Assembly (NCBI GenBank): GCA_030267965.1
Contig: BRYA01000553.1
Coordinates: 17,167-81,166, forward strand
DNA: 64,000 nt
Direction: 5' to 3'
Source of the DNA: Triparma columacea
Taxonomy: Eukaryota; Sar; Bolidophyceae; Parmales; Triparmaceae
Below the pieces are notes generated by a model that searched no databases, had not been told where the DNA came from, and was given only the letters and a program-made list of their open reading frames with translations. Of this stretch, positions 31,426 through 41,129 are shown piece by piece; position 1 is the first letter of the stretch; each line of letters opens with the position of its first letter. A program made the position numbers and the translations under genes.

Positions 31426-33093
31426 CTATGGTGATTCCTTCTCCCCCCCCCTAACCAAGTACTGCCTACACCAGACTTTCCCATCCCCCTGTTTCCACCC
31501 CACCCTCCTGCTATCCTTCATCCTAACCCTTCCTGACATTTCCGTCTTCGGTGAAATGATCCATATTTCCCCACCCTTTAATTCCCTCTTTGCAAAAACC
31601 CCCAGCCCATCCCAAGCCTCTTCAATATCCCTCCCGTTGCTTTTCAATATCTTCCCACCCCAAGGTGGGTTAGTCAAGCAAATAACCTCATCCCCTTCAT
31701 TCCTCTCCTTCAAAACCATATCCTCAACAGGCCCTTTAAAACCTCTAACCCCAGCCTCTTGGAAGCCAGCGTTCTCAATAGCCTCCTTCATAATCCTAAC
31801 ATTATTCCCCACTAAATCCCCCCCAACATACCTGATCCTAAACCCCTCCCTATCCCTTCCCAAACCCTTCATAACCTCATTCCAAACCTCTTCCCCCTCC
31901 ACCCATTTCCCGAAGCATGGTACCCACCCAATATCCCTAACTCTACCCTCCATCCAGCTCCCCCCAATTTCAAGTCTAACAGCTTCTAATAAAACCGTCC
32001 CACTCCCGCACATAGGGTCTACAAAAACACCTTCCAACCCTTCCTCCCAAACAGCGTCTGCCAGTAAATGGAAACCGGATTTTACTAAGAGTGCTGAGGC
32101 TGTTGTACTACGGAGTGAACCGGGGTGGGTTATTGAACGGTAGTCTCGGAGGAGGTTTGTGGCGGTGGAGGATATTATATTCAACATTATCGTTACCGAC
32201 ATTTGGGAAGGGGAGGAGGAGGAGGAGTTTAGGGAGGAGGAGTTGAGGGAGTCTGAGTATCGGTCATCCGAGTATCTGTCATCAGAGTATCGGTCATCCG
32301 AGTATCGGTCATCCGAGTTCTCAGAAACTACGACAACAACACTTGTTGTAGGGTCGTCAAGATCAGCAACAACTTCCATCTGCTGTCTCCCTATGTTCCC
32401 GTCGGATCTCTTCTTGAGTGCAGAATTAACAGCGTGTTTAACAGTAACCATAGTTTCAACCCCTTTATTCAACCCTTCAATATACCCCCCTTTTATCTCC
32501 ACTTTAATCGTCCTCTCACTACCTACGTACGATGACCAGTTTATGTTTGAAACTACGGAGTGTAAACCCTGTGGTGTTGATGGGGTGGAGGTTGTGACTA
32601 AATATAATAACCAACGTGAACCGACGCAGTCTAACATGGAGAGAAGGTAAAGAGGGTATAGAGGTCCGGTTATTATACAGGCGTTTAAAGGATTGGAGGA
32701 GGTTGATTGAGAGGTTATCGTTATGTAGTTTGTGGGCGTGTTGTTGTCTGACTGCTTGCTGTTGGTGGGAGATTTTTGGTCATCATTTTCTTCATAGTTT
32801 AGCTCATATTCAGGTTCGTTTTGATCATAATCAGCATCCTCTATATCAATAACCTTAATGGGTGTTCCAATAACTCTTATGCAGTTGTTCTGGAAGCTCT
32901 CCTTGTTTATAATGTGGATTAAATGTGTCTTTAATACGTCACTAAGTCCACTAGGTGTAGGTACTTTGCATTTTATTGCACGTGTGAATGATGGTGTGTA
33001 TGATGTTGTTGTAGATATTGATATTAAGACTATGATAATGAGGAGGATAGGAATACTAGAGGCGACAATGGTGTTTGTTATGTTAGTCAACAT
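31426..33093 (-). CDS. THUMP-domain RNA methyltransferase (RlmL/Trm-like)
   Basis: A single exon of 555 residues. It has a hydrophobic N-terminus (SIPILLIIIVLISIS), probably a targeting signal or anchor. The middle resembles a THUMP RNA-binding domain (GSERTIKVEIKGGYIEG, MVTVKHAVNSALKKR). The C-terminal Rossmann methyltransferase has SAM motif I FVDPMCGSGTVLLEA and the NPPW catalytic motif (LTNPPWGGK), as in RlmL and Trm11/14 guanine-N2 enzymes. The THUMP core is interrupted by four SDDRY repeats and a Ser/Asn run (nt 32200-32320). The likely substrate is rRNA or tRNA, possibly in an organelle. The ATG sits right beside a repeat junction (see 33099-33443). Confidence 0.85.
   Translation of the reverse strand: MLTNITNTIVASSIPILLIIIVLISISTTTSYTPSFTRAIKCKVPTPSGLSDVLKTHLIHIINKESFQNNCIRVIGTPIKVIDIEDADYDQNEPEYELNYEENDDQKSPTNSKQSDNNTPTNYITITSQSTSSNPLNACIITGPLYPLYLLSMLDCVGSRWLLYLVTTSTPSTPQGLHSVVSNINWSSYVGSERTIKVEIKGGYIEGLNKGVETMVTVKHAVNSALKKRSDGNIGRQQMEVVADLDDPTTSVVVVVSENSDDRYSDDRYSDDRYSDDRYSDSLNSSSLNSSSSSPSQMSVTIMLNIISSTATNLLRDYRSITHPGSLRSTTASALLVKSGFHLLADAVWEEGLEGVFVDPMCGSGTVLLEAVRLEIGGSWMEGRVRDIGWVPCFGKWVEGEEVWNEVMKGLGRDREGFRIRYVGGDLVGNNVRIMKEAIENAGFQEAGVRGFKGPVEDMVLKERNEGDEVICLTNPPWGGKILKSNGRDIEEAWDGLGVFAKRELKGGEIWIISPKTEMSGRVRMKDSRRVGWKQGDGKVWCRQYLVRGGEKESP
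32240..32320. repeat. 15-bp coding minisatellite (SDDRY repeats)
   Basis: About four copies of a 15-bp unit (GAGTATCGGTCATCC on the plus strand) inside the methyltransferase gene. They encode SDDRY on the minus strand. A GGAGGAGGAGGAG run adjoins on the left. Confidence 0.85.
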
Positions 33094-33098
33094 GAAGA

Positions 33099-33443
33099 GA
33101 TTTCAACGCGTGCTCCTCGTTTCTGTGTAGCATATCAAGCACCCCACGCAAGCGCTGGAGATGGTACCCATGCGGTCGCCGCAGAAGCAACCCGTGCGGT
33201 CGCCACAGAAGCGCCCCATGTGGTCGCTGCAGACGGAATCCATGCGGTCGCCGCAGAAGCGTCCCATGCGGTCGCCATAGATGGAACCCACGCGGTCACT
33301 GGAGATGGATCCCATGCGGTCGCCACAGACCGGCGCACGCGCTGCAGCTGCCGCGGCTGCCGCCCGACAAGCTTGAAGCCAAGGGCCAGGCCCTCAACGA
33401 AGGATTTCAACTTGTGCTCCTCGATTCCGTGTAGAATATCAAA
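33099..33443. repeat. 24-bp minisatellite bounded by a 41-bp direct repeat
   Basis: About eight degenerate 24-bp units (core CCCATGCGGTCGCCGCAGAAG) fill 33150-33335. They are bordered by two related 41-bp blocks at 33099-33139 and 33403-33443 (GATTTCAAC..GTGCTCCTCG.TTC.GTGTAG.ATATCAA). The units keep a reading frame on both strands: an 8-residue repeat such as DGTHAVAA on plus and AATAWIPS on minus. A minus-strand open frame (33461-33135) starts VGEGTFDILHGIEEHKLKSFVEG and looks protein-like, but no complete gene could be built. The remaining sequence to 33928 has no other recognisable gene. Confidence 0.7.
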
Positions 33444-33928
33444 AGTCCCCTCCCCTACCACTCCCTGAATTCGAACTTACCTTGGTCTTGTCAAGCGTAC
33501 TAGAATCATGGCTTCCCGACCTCGCTCAAGTGAACTACAATTAGGGGTTATAAGGAGAATATGAGGAGATTTACGCTTAATTTGATGATATGGTGATAAT
33601 ATAGCAATGATGTAGCAATAATATACTGATAATAACGTTAATTACAACTTATATCAGCCTCTCTCAAAGTTGCATTCCAACAGGAGTCCGCGCAAGTCAT
33701 TTCCAGATTCTGGCATTCTGGCCTGGACCTGGAAACCAAACAAGTTGCCTCCTCCTCTCAACATCACGATAGACCTATATTGTTTGAATCCTCCCTATAC
33801 CTCGCTCCTATTTCCCGCTCCTTCATTTATCTCCTCTTCAACAACTCTCTAAAAGCCATTCAATCCCCCTCCCCCCCAACTTCACTCCTGAACTTAACTT
33901 CTTCTTCCCTCTCTCCTCCTTCTAAAAC

Positions 33929-35092
33929 ATGCTTCGTAAGCCCCCCACAACATCTCTCCCTTCCCGTCTCCGTACATCTTCAAAAGATACCCGTCTCCCC
34001 TCAACAGACTTTAGAAACATAGCTATTATCCTAATCTCAATCTTCCTACTATTCCCACTCGCATTTATACTATTCACAAACCATAAAAACAAACTACAAA
34101 TAACCTACCCCCGTACACCCAAGCTTCGTGGTGGTGGTGGTGATGTTATAGATGTAGATTGTGTGGTATACTGTCATTGGGGTGGGAGAGATATTGGGTA
34201 TCTTAATATGGCTGTTAGTAATTTAAGAGACATCGGTATGTATAAGGGTGATGTTTACGTTGTTACTGACGATAAAGATAGAACTATAGGTGGGATGAAT
34301 GAGGGATTGTATGATGTCCTCGAGGTTAAGGATGAGGACAAGATAGTAGGGAAAGCTCTCAAGTCTAAGGTCCTCGAATACTTACCGGAGAAGTGCGTTA
34401 ATGTTATCTACCTTGATACCGACGTTTTCTTCACGCAGGATACACTTAGACCGAAGGAGGACTATTACATAGATGTTGACGATGTCAAAACAGATACGAA
34501 TAAACCTACGTCCACATCACAGCCTCCAGAACCCCTCCCTAAACCGACAGGTCTACGTTACGAGTTATCAGGTTGTTTCAGCTCCCTCTCATCAACAACA
34601 TCAGGCTCCTCACATGCAGTTGCATGCATGTTCCTAGATGCTAAAGGTCATGTAGCAGGTTTCTGTTCTGGTTGTGATAAATGGCATACAGGTTTCATCG
34701 GACTTCGTAGAGGTAGTAGCGAAGGCCTTTTAAAGGAATGGGGAGATGGTATTAAAGGGGGGGAGGGGGGAATTACTGATCAAAGTGTTATGGATATAGT
34801 TATGAAGGATAACGAGGATTGGAATGGGGTGGTTTTGGGGTATGATAAAATGGTTTTCATGAGGGACTATATTAGAATTAAGATAGGGGTGGGGGAGGAG
34901 ATTGAACTACAACATTATACAGGACTTGGGGAGGGGGGAGGGGAATGGAACGAGGTTATATTGGAAAATTTAGGGATGGTTGTAGGGGATTACGTAGGCC
35001 AAGGAGGAGCTGACAGACGAGCGGAAGGGCAAGTCAGAGAAGAAGGGGGTGGCTTGGGGAAGGGAATCCGAGGGTGCGGTACGATGAAGTAA
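33929..35092 (+). CDS. Type II membrane glycosyltransferase-like protein, copy 1
   Basis: A single exon of 387 residues. It has a short cytoplasmic tail, one transmembrane segment at about residues 30-52 (AIILISIFLLFPLAFILF), then a lumenal domain. CVVYCHWGGRDIGYLNMAVSNL and IYLDTDVFFTQD, with a D-x-D metal/nucleotide-sugar motif, are typical of GT-A glycosyltransferases. A conserved CSGCDKWHTGFIGLRRG follows. It would work in the Golgi or ER on an unknown acceptor. The C-terminus is Gly-rich and ends RGCGTMK. No introns are seen, unlike most neighbours. Confidence 0.75.
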   Translation: MLRKPPTTSLPSRLRTSSKDTRLPSTDFRNIAIILISIFLLFPLAFILFTNHKNKLQITYPRTPKLRGGGGDVIDVDCVVYCHWGGRDIGYLNMAVSNLRDIGMYKGDVYVVTDDKDRTIGGMNEGLYDVLEVKDEDKIVGKALKSKVLEYLPEKCVNVIYLDTDVFFTQDTLRPKEDYYIDVDDVKTDTNKPTSTSQPPEPLPKPTGLRYELSGCFSSLSSTTSGSSHAVACMFLDAKGHVAGFCSGCDKWHTGFIGLRRGSSEGLLKEWGDGIKGGEGGITDQSVMDIVMKDNEDWNGVVLGYDKMVFMRDYIRIKIGVGEEIELQHYTGLGEGGGEWNEVILENLGMVVGDYVGQGGADRRAEGQVREEGGGLGKGIRGCGTMK

Positions 35093-36397
35093 AGTGTGGA
35101 GATTGAGAAGGAGGTTATGAGGAAGATACTACTTGAGGGGGATATTGAGGGTATTGTTAACAGCGTTAGGGGAATGTGAAGGGGGGGAGGGTAAATTTAA
35201 AGAGGTGAAGGGGTTTTTATTTTGTTGTTTTGAAACAGCGAAGTAGTTAGGTTATGGTACATTACGTGGTTTTGAACCCGTCAGTGGTGTAGGCAAATTT
35301 GGAGAGAGAGGAGGTAACGGAGGAGGTAACGGAGGAGGTTACTTTGCGAGTTTGTAATGCATTTTCAATTTGGATAACCTAAAATGAAGCCCTTGACAGC
35401 GCAGCTCTAACGGTACCTTCAGATCTTATAAAGACGCTCATGGTAAAGAGTTATAGGCATTTTAACCCTCCCCGAATGTCACCGAACCCAAATCTCACCG
35501 AACCCGAACCCGAATCTCACCGAACCGAACCCGAACCAGACAGGGAAGGGAGGGAGAAGGGGAAGAAACAGAAACAGAAACAGAAACAGAAACAGAAACA
35601 GAAACCAGGAGGGGAAAGGGAACTATACAGGGAAGGGGAACGAACCCACGACAGAGAGGGGAAGGGGAAGGGAAGGGGACCAAAGCCAGAACAAACACAC
35701 TAACAGAATGGGTATGGGAGCACACAACATACCCATTCTGTTAGTGTGTTTTGGCTTTGTTCTTGGTTCCTCTCTTAGTGCTTTGGTCTTGGCTCTGTCT
35801 TGGCTTTGGATGTCGGATTGATGTGTTCCTGTTCTGGATCCTTTCCCTGTTCCCCTCTTATTCTTCTCCTCTCCTCCCCTCCCCTCCTTCTTTGTTGTTG
35901 TTGTTGCTCCTCCCTCCTCTCCCTCCTCACACTGGCTCGGCTGGCTCGGCTCTTCCGGTCGATTTTGGTAGATTTTGAATCATAAATATCTCTTTTATTT
36001 GCGCGTCTTTTTAAGTTCTGAAGGTACCCTCCGCACTGCGTTAACGAGACCTTTCATTCCAACTACTCAAATATAAAAAGCATTGCGATTTCGCGAAGTT
36101 AGAATCTTCCTCCTCCTCCTTTTTCTTCAATTTAGTTCGGTCCAGGGTCCAGGGAAAGTCTGGAAGTCTGCCAAAAAGTTCTGGCCTGGATCTGAAATCC
36201 AAACAAGTTGCCTCCTCTCCTCTCAACATCACGTTAGACCTACATTGCTTGAATCCTCCCTAAACCTCGCTCCTATTTCCCGCTCCTTCATTTATCTCCT
36301 CTTCAACAACTCTCTAAAAGCCATTCAATCCCCCTCTCCCCCCCAACTTCACTCCTGAATTTAACTTCTTCTTCCCCTCTCTCCTCCTTCCTAAAAC
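35093..36397. other. Spacer between glycosyltransferase copies
   Basis: It has no convincing gene. From left to right it holds a three-copy 12-bp repeat (GGAGGAGGTAAC, 35308-35343), the fold-back element at about 35401-36040 and, from about 36150, the duplicated 5' flank of copy 2. Proteins translated from the middle are low complexity. Confidence 0.6.
35401..36040. mobile_element. Fold-back (long inverted repeat) element, MITE-like
   Basis: The ends are inverted copies of one another: GGTACCTTCAGATCTTATAAAGACGC at the left (from 35412), and the reverse complement of the right end reads GGTACCTTCAGA.CTTA.AAAGACGC (ending about 36024); both are preceded outward by CGCAG. At the exact middle is a perfect 23-bp palindrome arm, AACACACTAACAGAATGGGTATG and its complement, around an 11-base loop (about 35697-35753). 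Between, the left arm is GA-rich (including about seven CAGAAA units at 35570-35605) and the right arm CT-rich, as expected of diverged complementary arms. No transposase is encoded. Target-site duplications were not identified. Confidence 0.65.
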
Positions 36398-37558
36398 ATG
36401 CTCCGTAAGCCCCCCACAACATCTCTCCCTTCCCGTCTCCGTACATCCTCAAAAGAAACCCGTCTCCCCTCAACAGACTTTAGAAACATAGCTATTATCC
36501 TAATCTCAATCTTCCTTATATTCCCACTCGCACTTATACTATTCACAAACCATAAAAACAAACTACAAATAACCTACCCCCACACCCCCAAGCTTCGTGG
36601 TGGTGGTGGTGATGTTATAGATGTAGATTGTGTGGTATACTGTCATTGGGGTGAGAGAGATATTGGGTATCTTAACATGGCTGTTAGTAATTTAAGAGAT
36701 ATCGGGATGTATAAGGGTGAGGTTTACGTTGTTACTGACGATAAAGATAGAACCATAGGTGGGGGTGGGGGAGGGGGGAAGGATGTGTTGGGATTGTATG
36801 ATGTAATAGAAGTAAAGGATGAGGACAAGATAGTAGGGAAAGCGATCAAGTCTAAGGTCCTCGAATACTTACCTGAGAAGTGCGTTAATGTAATCTACCT
36901 TGATACCGACGTTTTCTTCACGCAGGATACACTTAGACCAAAGGAGGACTATTACCAAGTTGATAAAATCGGGAAAACAGATACGAATAAACCTACGTCT
37001 ACATCCCAGCCTCTAGAACCCCTCCCTAAACCGACAGGTCTACGTTTCGAGTTATCAGGTTGTTTCACCTCCCTCTCCTCAACCACATCAGGCTCCTCAC
37101 ATGCAGTTGCATGCATGTTCCTTGATGCTAAAGGTCATGTAGCAGGTTTCTGTTCTGGTTGTGATAAATGGCATACAGGTTTCATCGGACTTCGTAGAGG
37201 TAGTAGCGAGGGCCTTTTAAAGGAATGGGGAGATGGTATTAATAGGGGGGAGGGGGATATTACTGATCAAAGTGTTATGGATATAGTTATGAAGGATAAT
37301 GGGGACTGGAATGGTGTGGTTTTGGGGTATGATAAAATGGTTTTCATGAGGGACTATATTAGAATTAAGATCGGGGTGGGGGAGGAGGTTGAACTACAAC
37401 ATTATACAGGACTTGGGGAGGGGGGAGGGGAATGGAACGAGGTTATATTGGAAAATTTAGGGATGGTTGTTGGGGATTACGTAGGCCAAGGAGGAGCTGC
37501 AAGACGAACGCAAGGGCAAGTCAGAGAAGAAGGGGGTGGCTTGGGGAAGGGAATCTGA
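36398..37558 (+). CDS. Type II membrane glycosyltransferase-like protein, copy 2
   Basis: A single exon of 386 residues. It is a close paralogue of copy 1 with the same TM segment, DTD motif and CSGCDKWHTGFIGLRRG block. Differences cluster in a Gly-rich loop (extra GGGGGGKDVLG near residue 125) and in the variable stretch after DYY. It ends seven residues earlier than copy 1: a C-to-T change turns the CGA codon of copy 1 into TGA, after which the nucleotide sequence continues to match. It is probably functional. The function is as for copy 1. Confidence 0.75.
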   Translation: MLRKPPTTSLPSRLRTSSKETRLPSTDFRNIAIILISIFLIFPLALILFTNHKNKLQITYPHTPKLRGGGGDVIDVDCVVYCHWGERDIGYLNMAVSNLRDIGMYKGEVYVVTDDKDRTIGGGGGGGKDVLGLYDVIEVKDEDKIVGKAIKSKVLEYLPEKCVNVIYLDTDVFFTQDTLRPKEDYYQVDKIGKTDTNKPTSTSQPLEPLPKPTGLRFELSGCFTSLSSTTSGSSHAVACMFLDAKGHVAGFCSGCDKWHTGFIGLRRGSSEGLLKEWGDGINRGEGDITDQSVMDIVMKDNGDWNGVVLGYDKMVFMRDYIRIKIGVGEEVELQHYTGLGEGGGEWNEVILENLGMVVGDYVGQGGAARRTQGQVREEGGGLGKGI

Positions 37559-37670
37559 GGGTGCGGTACGATGAAGTAAACAAGTCTCCAGTCCAAACGT
37601 ACCGCCAGAAAATGTTGAGAAAAATTGAATATCACAGTTTTTTCTTTATACATATACAACACAACACTTA

Positions 37671-38864
37671 CTACATGATAACGCACATGCTCATGCACCC
37701 AACGCTTATTAGTGCACCCTCCTCTCCCCCTCTCTCATGTTTCTTCTTCTCCATCGTCCACCTATAAAACTGGAAGTCCCTATGTATCCCCACCCCCCCA
37801 ACACTCGTCCATCCAAATGTCTCCACCTCGAAGGTAGCCATTTGAAAGAGGAACCCCTCGTTTGGGTGTATGAATGGTCTAACGTTCTTGATGTGTCTGT
37901 AAGCTTGGTTAAGGCAGACCTTATGGTTCCTCATAAGGTGCATCAAAACGCAGCAGACCGACCTGCTTACCCCGGCGATGCAATGGACGAGGACCCTGCC
38001 CTTAACCTTCTCAACGTGGGTGAGGAAGGCGGCGGCGGCGTCAAAGTCCTTGAGGATGTTGTACCGGGGGTCGTCCATTGCGTTTATCTTCATGTACGTG
38101 AAGGAGTCTGGGAAGAAGTTCTTGAGCTGCTTGCACGTGTTCAGGACGTGGGTTATGCCGTACTTCGTAAGCATCTCCTTGTTGTTAGCCTCGTCCCTCC
38201 CGCCGAGAGCTATGCTGTCCGTGACGAGGGAGAGGCCGCGGAGCTTCTCCTTCCAACGCACGTTGTGAACGCCGCGGCTGGAGAACGTACCGTTGTCTAT
38301 CTTGGGACCCGGGTTGCTCTGGATTGCGGGCCGGGCCTTACGGCAACGCTCGGCTTCCACGGAACCTCCCTTTGGGCTCACTCTTATGGTTTTTAGTCCC
38401 CCCCCCCTCATACCTCCGTTAGTCGGGGTGGTACTTCTACTTCTAGTCCCCCCCTCCCCCCCCCCCTTCTTCTCCCCTCCCCCTATCAGCGTCTTCTTTT
38501 TCATCCTTGCCTCCTTCCCGCTCTTCTCGAACCTCTTCATTGCAATGGCCATGTTCCCAGCCTTTTTCCAGTTCCTTCTAGCCCTAGCCCTCGCCTCCTC
38601 CTCATTCTTGGGCGTGCCTATCCTCTTACCCCCCTTCGACCCGCCCCCGCTATTTTTCCCCTCCTGACCCCCACCACTACTGCTGCCGGAGACCACCTGT
38701 TTACTACTTTGGCTCTTGTACATCTTCCTACTGTCTGCATTTCTCTGCGCTCGCCCCCCGAGCCCGGTATCCGATACGCCTGGGCGTTTTTTCTGCGAAA
38801 ATGCCGCGGACGTAGGTGTTAAGGCACCCTGCCTATTTGAGTTTGTCGGGGTGTTGGACCTCAT
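37671..38864 (-). CDS. Dual-specificity protein phosphatase
   Basis: A single exon of 397 residues from the ATG at 38862-38864. Residues 1-180 are basic, Ser/Gly-rich and probably disordered. The C-terminal half is a compact DSP domain: ITHVLNTC, then MDDPRYNILKDFDAAAAFL (general-acid Asp region), and the active-site loop VLVHCIAGVSRSVCCVL with the HC..G.SRS signature (about residue 295). It removes phosphate from Ser/Thr or Tyr residues; MAP kinases are a common but unproven substrate. It is divergent from the PX-AGC kinase gene (266 bp). Confidence 0.92.
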   Translation of the reverse strand: MRSNTPTNSNRQGALTPTSAAFSQKKRPGVSDTGLGGRAQRNADSRKMYKSQSSKQVVSGSSSGGGQEGKNSGGGSKGGKRIGTPKNEEEARARARRNWKKAGNMAIAMKRFEKSGKEARMKKKTLIGGGEKKGGGEGGTRSRSTTPTNGGMRGGGLKTIRVSPKGGSVEAERCRKARPAIQSNPGPKIDNGTFSSRGVHNVRWKEKLRGLSLVTDSIALGGRDEANNKEMLTKYGITHVLNTCKQLKNFFPDSFTYMKINAMDDPRYNILKDFDAAAAFLTHVEKVKGRVLVHCIAGVSRSVCCVLMHLMRNHKVCLNQAYRHIKNVRPFIHPNEGFLFQMATFEVETFGWTSVGGVGIHRDFQFYRWTMEKKKHERGGEEGALISVGCMSMCVIM

Positions 38865-39130
38865 CGGTCCTATTTTCCCCAAGGGGAGCTAACAGGGGAG
38901 GGGCGGGAGGGGAAGCTGATCGAAACGTTGGAGTTGGCGTAACGAAAGGCTGAGTTGAGGAGGAGGACTGCGTTAGGGTTTACTAAAAAAAATCGAGCTT
39001 TTAGGGATGCTTTCCGACGCATCCCATTTCCATTCCACGACACCCCTGGCTAGCCCCCTCTCATCTCAACCAAGCCCAGCAGCAAGATGATTTCAGCATC
39101 AGATTGGCCCTTTGCCCTCCCCCATATTGT

Positions 39131-41129
39131 ATGGAAAAGGACTTCCTTGTCCGCGATCTCAACACAGGAGAAGTAGGGAACATGTCTGAGAGCAAGTACG
39201 CTCCTGATGTAGGATACTTGAGCGCCAAGGCTGAGGCCCCTGTGAGTAAATCTTGACCATAACAGCCGGAATCCGCGTTGGATTCATGGACCTCAATTGG
39301 CCCCTGCTGGCCCTGGGTCGCTTCACCGTTCCCTGCTCGCCCTAACATTATGTACCCCCGTCCCCCCTGCAGTCTGCTCTTTACGATGAAGCTGATTTGA
39401 AGGGTGCTGCAGAGTAAGTTAAGGTTCCTACCTCCCGCTGTTGACCTGGAAATTGGACTTTCTCCCCCCCTGGTGCATCCTTCACTCCATCTCTTCTCAC
39501 CCCTCGCCGTTTATCCCGCTAATGCCCAATTTGATCAGGAGAGTCGAGATTCCCAAGGGAGCCACGCTTCATTTCCAAAACATCACTGAGTTCTCCGTCG
39601 CCAAGGATGCCCAGTCTAATCAGTATGCGGTCTACACTCTCGTGGTCCGTTCCGATGCCGCTGTCCCTCCCAGTTGGAGGGTGTACAGGAGGTATCAGGA
39701 ATTCAGAAACCTCAGCGATGCCTTGAGAGGGGAGGTAAGGCGTCTATAAAAGGATACTCCCAGGGTGGGACTTCAGGTGCTCCCAGCTTGCCGTTACGCA
39801 AACTCACCCTTTCCTTCCCCTCCCCTCCCCTCCCCTCCCCTCCCCTCCTCACCCCAGGGCTTCCGTGTGCCTGTCCTCCCCCCAAAGAAACTCATCGGAA
39901 CTCTCGACCCCGACTTCCTTACCGAGAGACAAATGGAGTTGGAGAACTGGCTTCATCAGTTGAACGAGTACTATGCTATGGACGAGAGGGGCAGCAAGGA
40001 CCCTCAGACGAGTAGCAACTACCGCAAGTTCTTGACACAAATGGCTAACCACCCACCTTTCCCCATGGAGCGCGGCAACGGCTCGAGGTCAAGCGCCCCC
40101 GCCGAGTCGAAGGACGAGGTCGACCACAAGGTCAACATTGATGACTTCAAGCTGATCAAGGTGATCGGGAAGGGAAGCTTCGGTAAGGTGACCCTCGTGG
40201 AGCACAAGGCCAGCGGAAGCATGTACGCCATGAAGGTCCTCAAAAAGGCCAACGTTGTCAAGAGAAAGCAAGTCGAGCACACGAGAACCGAAAGGCGAGT
40301 TCTAGGCGGCGTCAACCACCCATTTATTGTGCACCTTCACTACGCCTTCCAAACAGACTCCAAGTTATACTTCGTTCTTGACTACTGCCCCGGAGGCGAA
40401 CTTTTCTTCCACCTTAGCAGGATGAAGAAAATGCCCGAGCACATGGCAAGGTTCTACACCGCAGAGATCACGCTCGCCCTTGAATGTCTCCACGAGAAGG
40501 GCATCGTATATAGAGATTTGAAGCCCGAGAACATCCTGCTCGATGAGATTGGGCACGTGAAACTTGCCGATTTTGGCCTCGCCAAGGAGGGCATCGAAAG
40601 CACTGTTGAAGGGGCGAAATCGCTCTGCGGGACCCCTGAGTACCTTTCCCCCGAGATCCTCGACAGGAAGGGGCACGGAACCGCCTCCGACTGGTGGAAC
40701 CTCGGCATGGTGCTGTTTGAGATGCTCACTGGCCTGCCTCCTTGGTACACTACGGACAGGCAGAAACTCTTTGATAGCCTCCGACACGCACCCCTCGAGT
40801 TTCCCTACCACGTCAGCCGCACTGCGCAGTCTATCATCAGAGGTATGCTCACGAGGGATCCGTCCGAGAGGCTTGGAGGCAAGGTCGGCGCGGAGGAACT
40901 AAAAACACACGCCTTCTTCGCGGCGGTAGACTGGGAGGCCCTCTACGACAGGCGCCTAATGCCCCCCTTCAACCCGTGCTCAAAGTCGGACGGCAAGGAC
41001 ACGGCAAACTTCGAGCGGGAATTCACGAATATGCCAACGCAGAGCGTGGACGTGGTGGGGAGACAGAACCGCGCCGCCTCCGACACCTTCCAGGGCTTCA
41101 CATTTGAAGAGAAGGGAGTGATGGACTAG
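39131..41129 (+). CDS. PX-domain AGC-family serine/threonine kinase
   Basis: Exons 39131-39241, 39373-39413, 39539-39734 and 39858-41129 give 539 residues. A PX phosphoinositide-binding domain covers about residues 52-170 (YAVYTLVVRSD, WRVYRRYQEFRNL, LPPKKLIGTLDPDFL). The kinase domain runs from about 211: GKGSFGKV, YAMKVLKK, VYRDLKPENILL, ADFGLA and CGTPEYLSPE. The C-tail ends with the hydrophobic motif FQGFTF. The order PX-kinase-tail resembles SGK/Cisk kinases that signal from endosomes via PI3P. The activation loop has SLCGT in place of the usual T-F-CGT, so the PDK1 site may be Ser. No residue essential for catalysis appears missing. Confidence 0.93.

Larger units (their letters stand above)
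33690..37590. repeat. Tandem duplication of a glycosyltransferase gene
   Basis: Unit 1 spans about 33690-35100 and unit 2 about 36150-37580. Each includes about 240 bp of matching upstream sequence (from TCTGGCCTGGA and AACAAGTTGCCTCCT to the ATG), the whole gene, and the first 3' bases. A unique spacer with the fold-back element separates the units. Confidence 0.9.

Noticed and set aside
35440..35703. An 87-codon frame with KQKQKQ repeats
   Set aside because: It lies in the GA-rich arm of the fold-back element and is simple-sequence translation.
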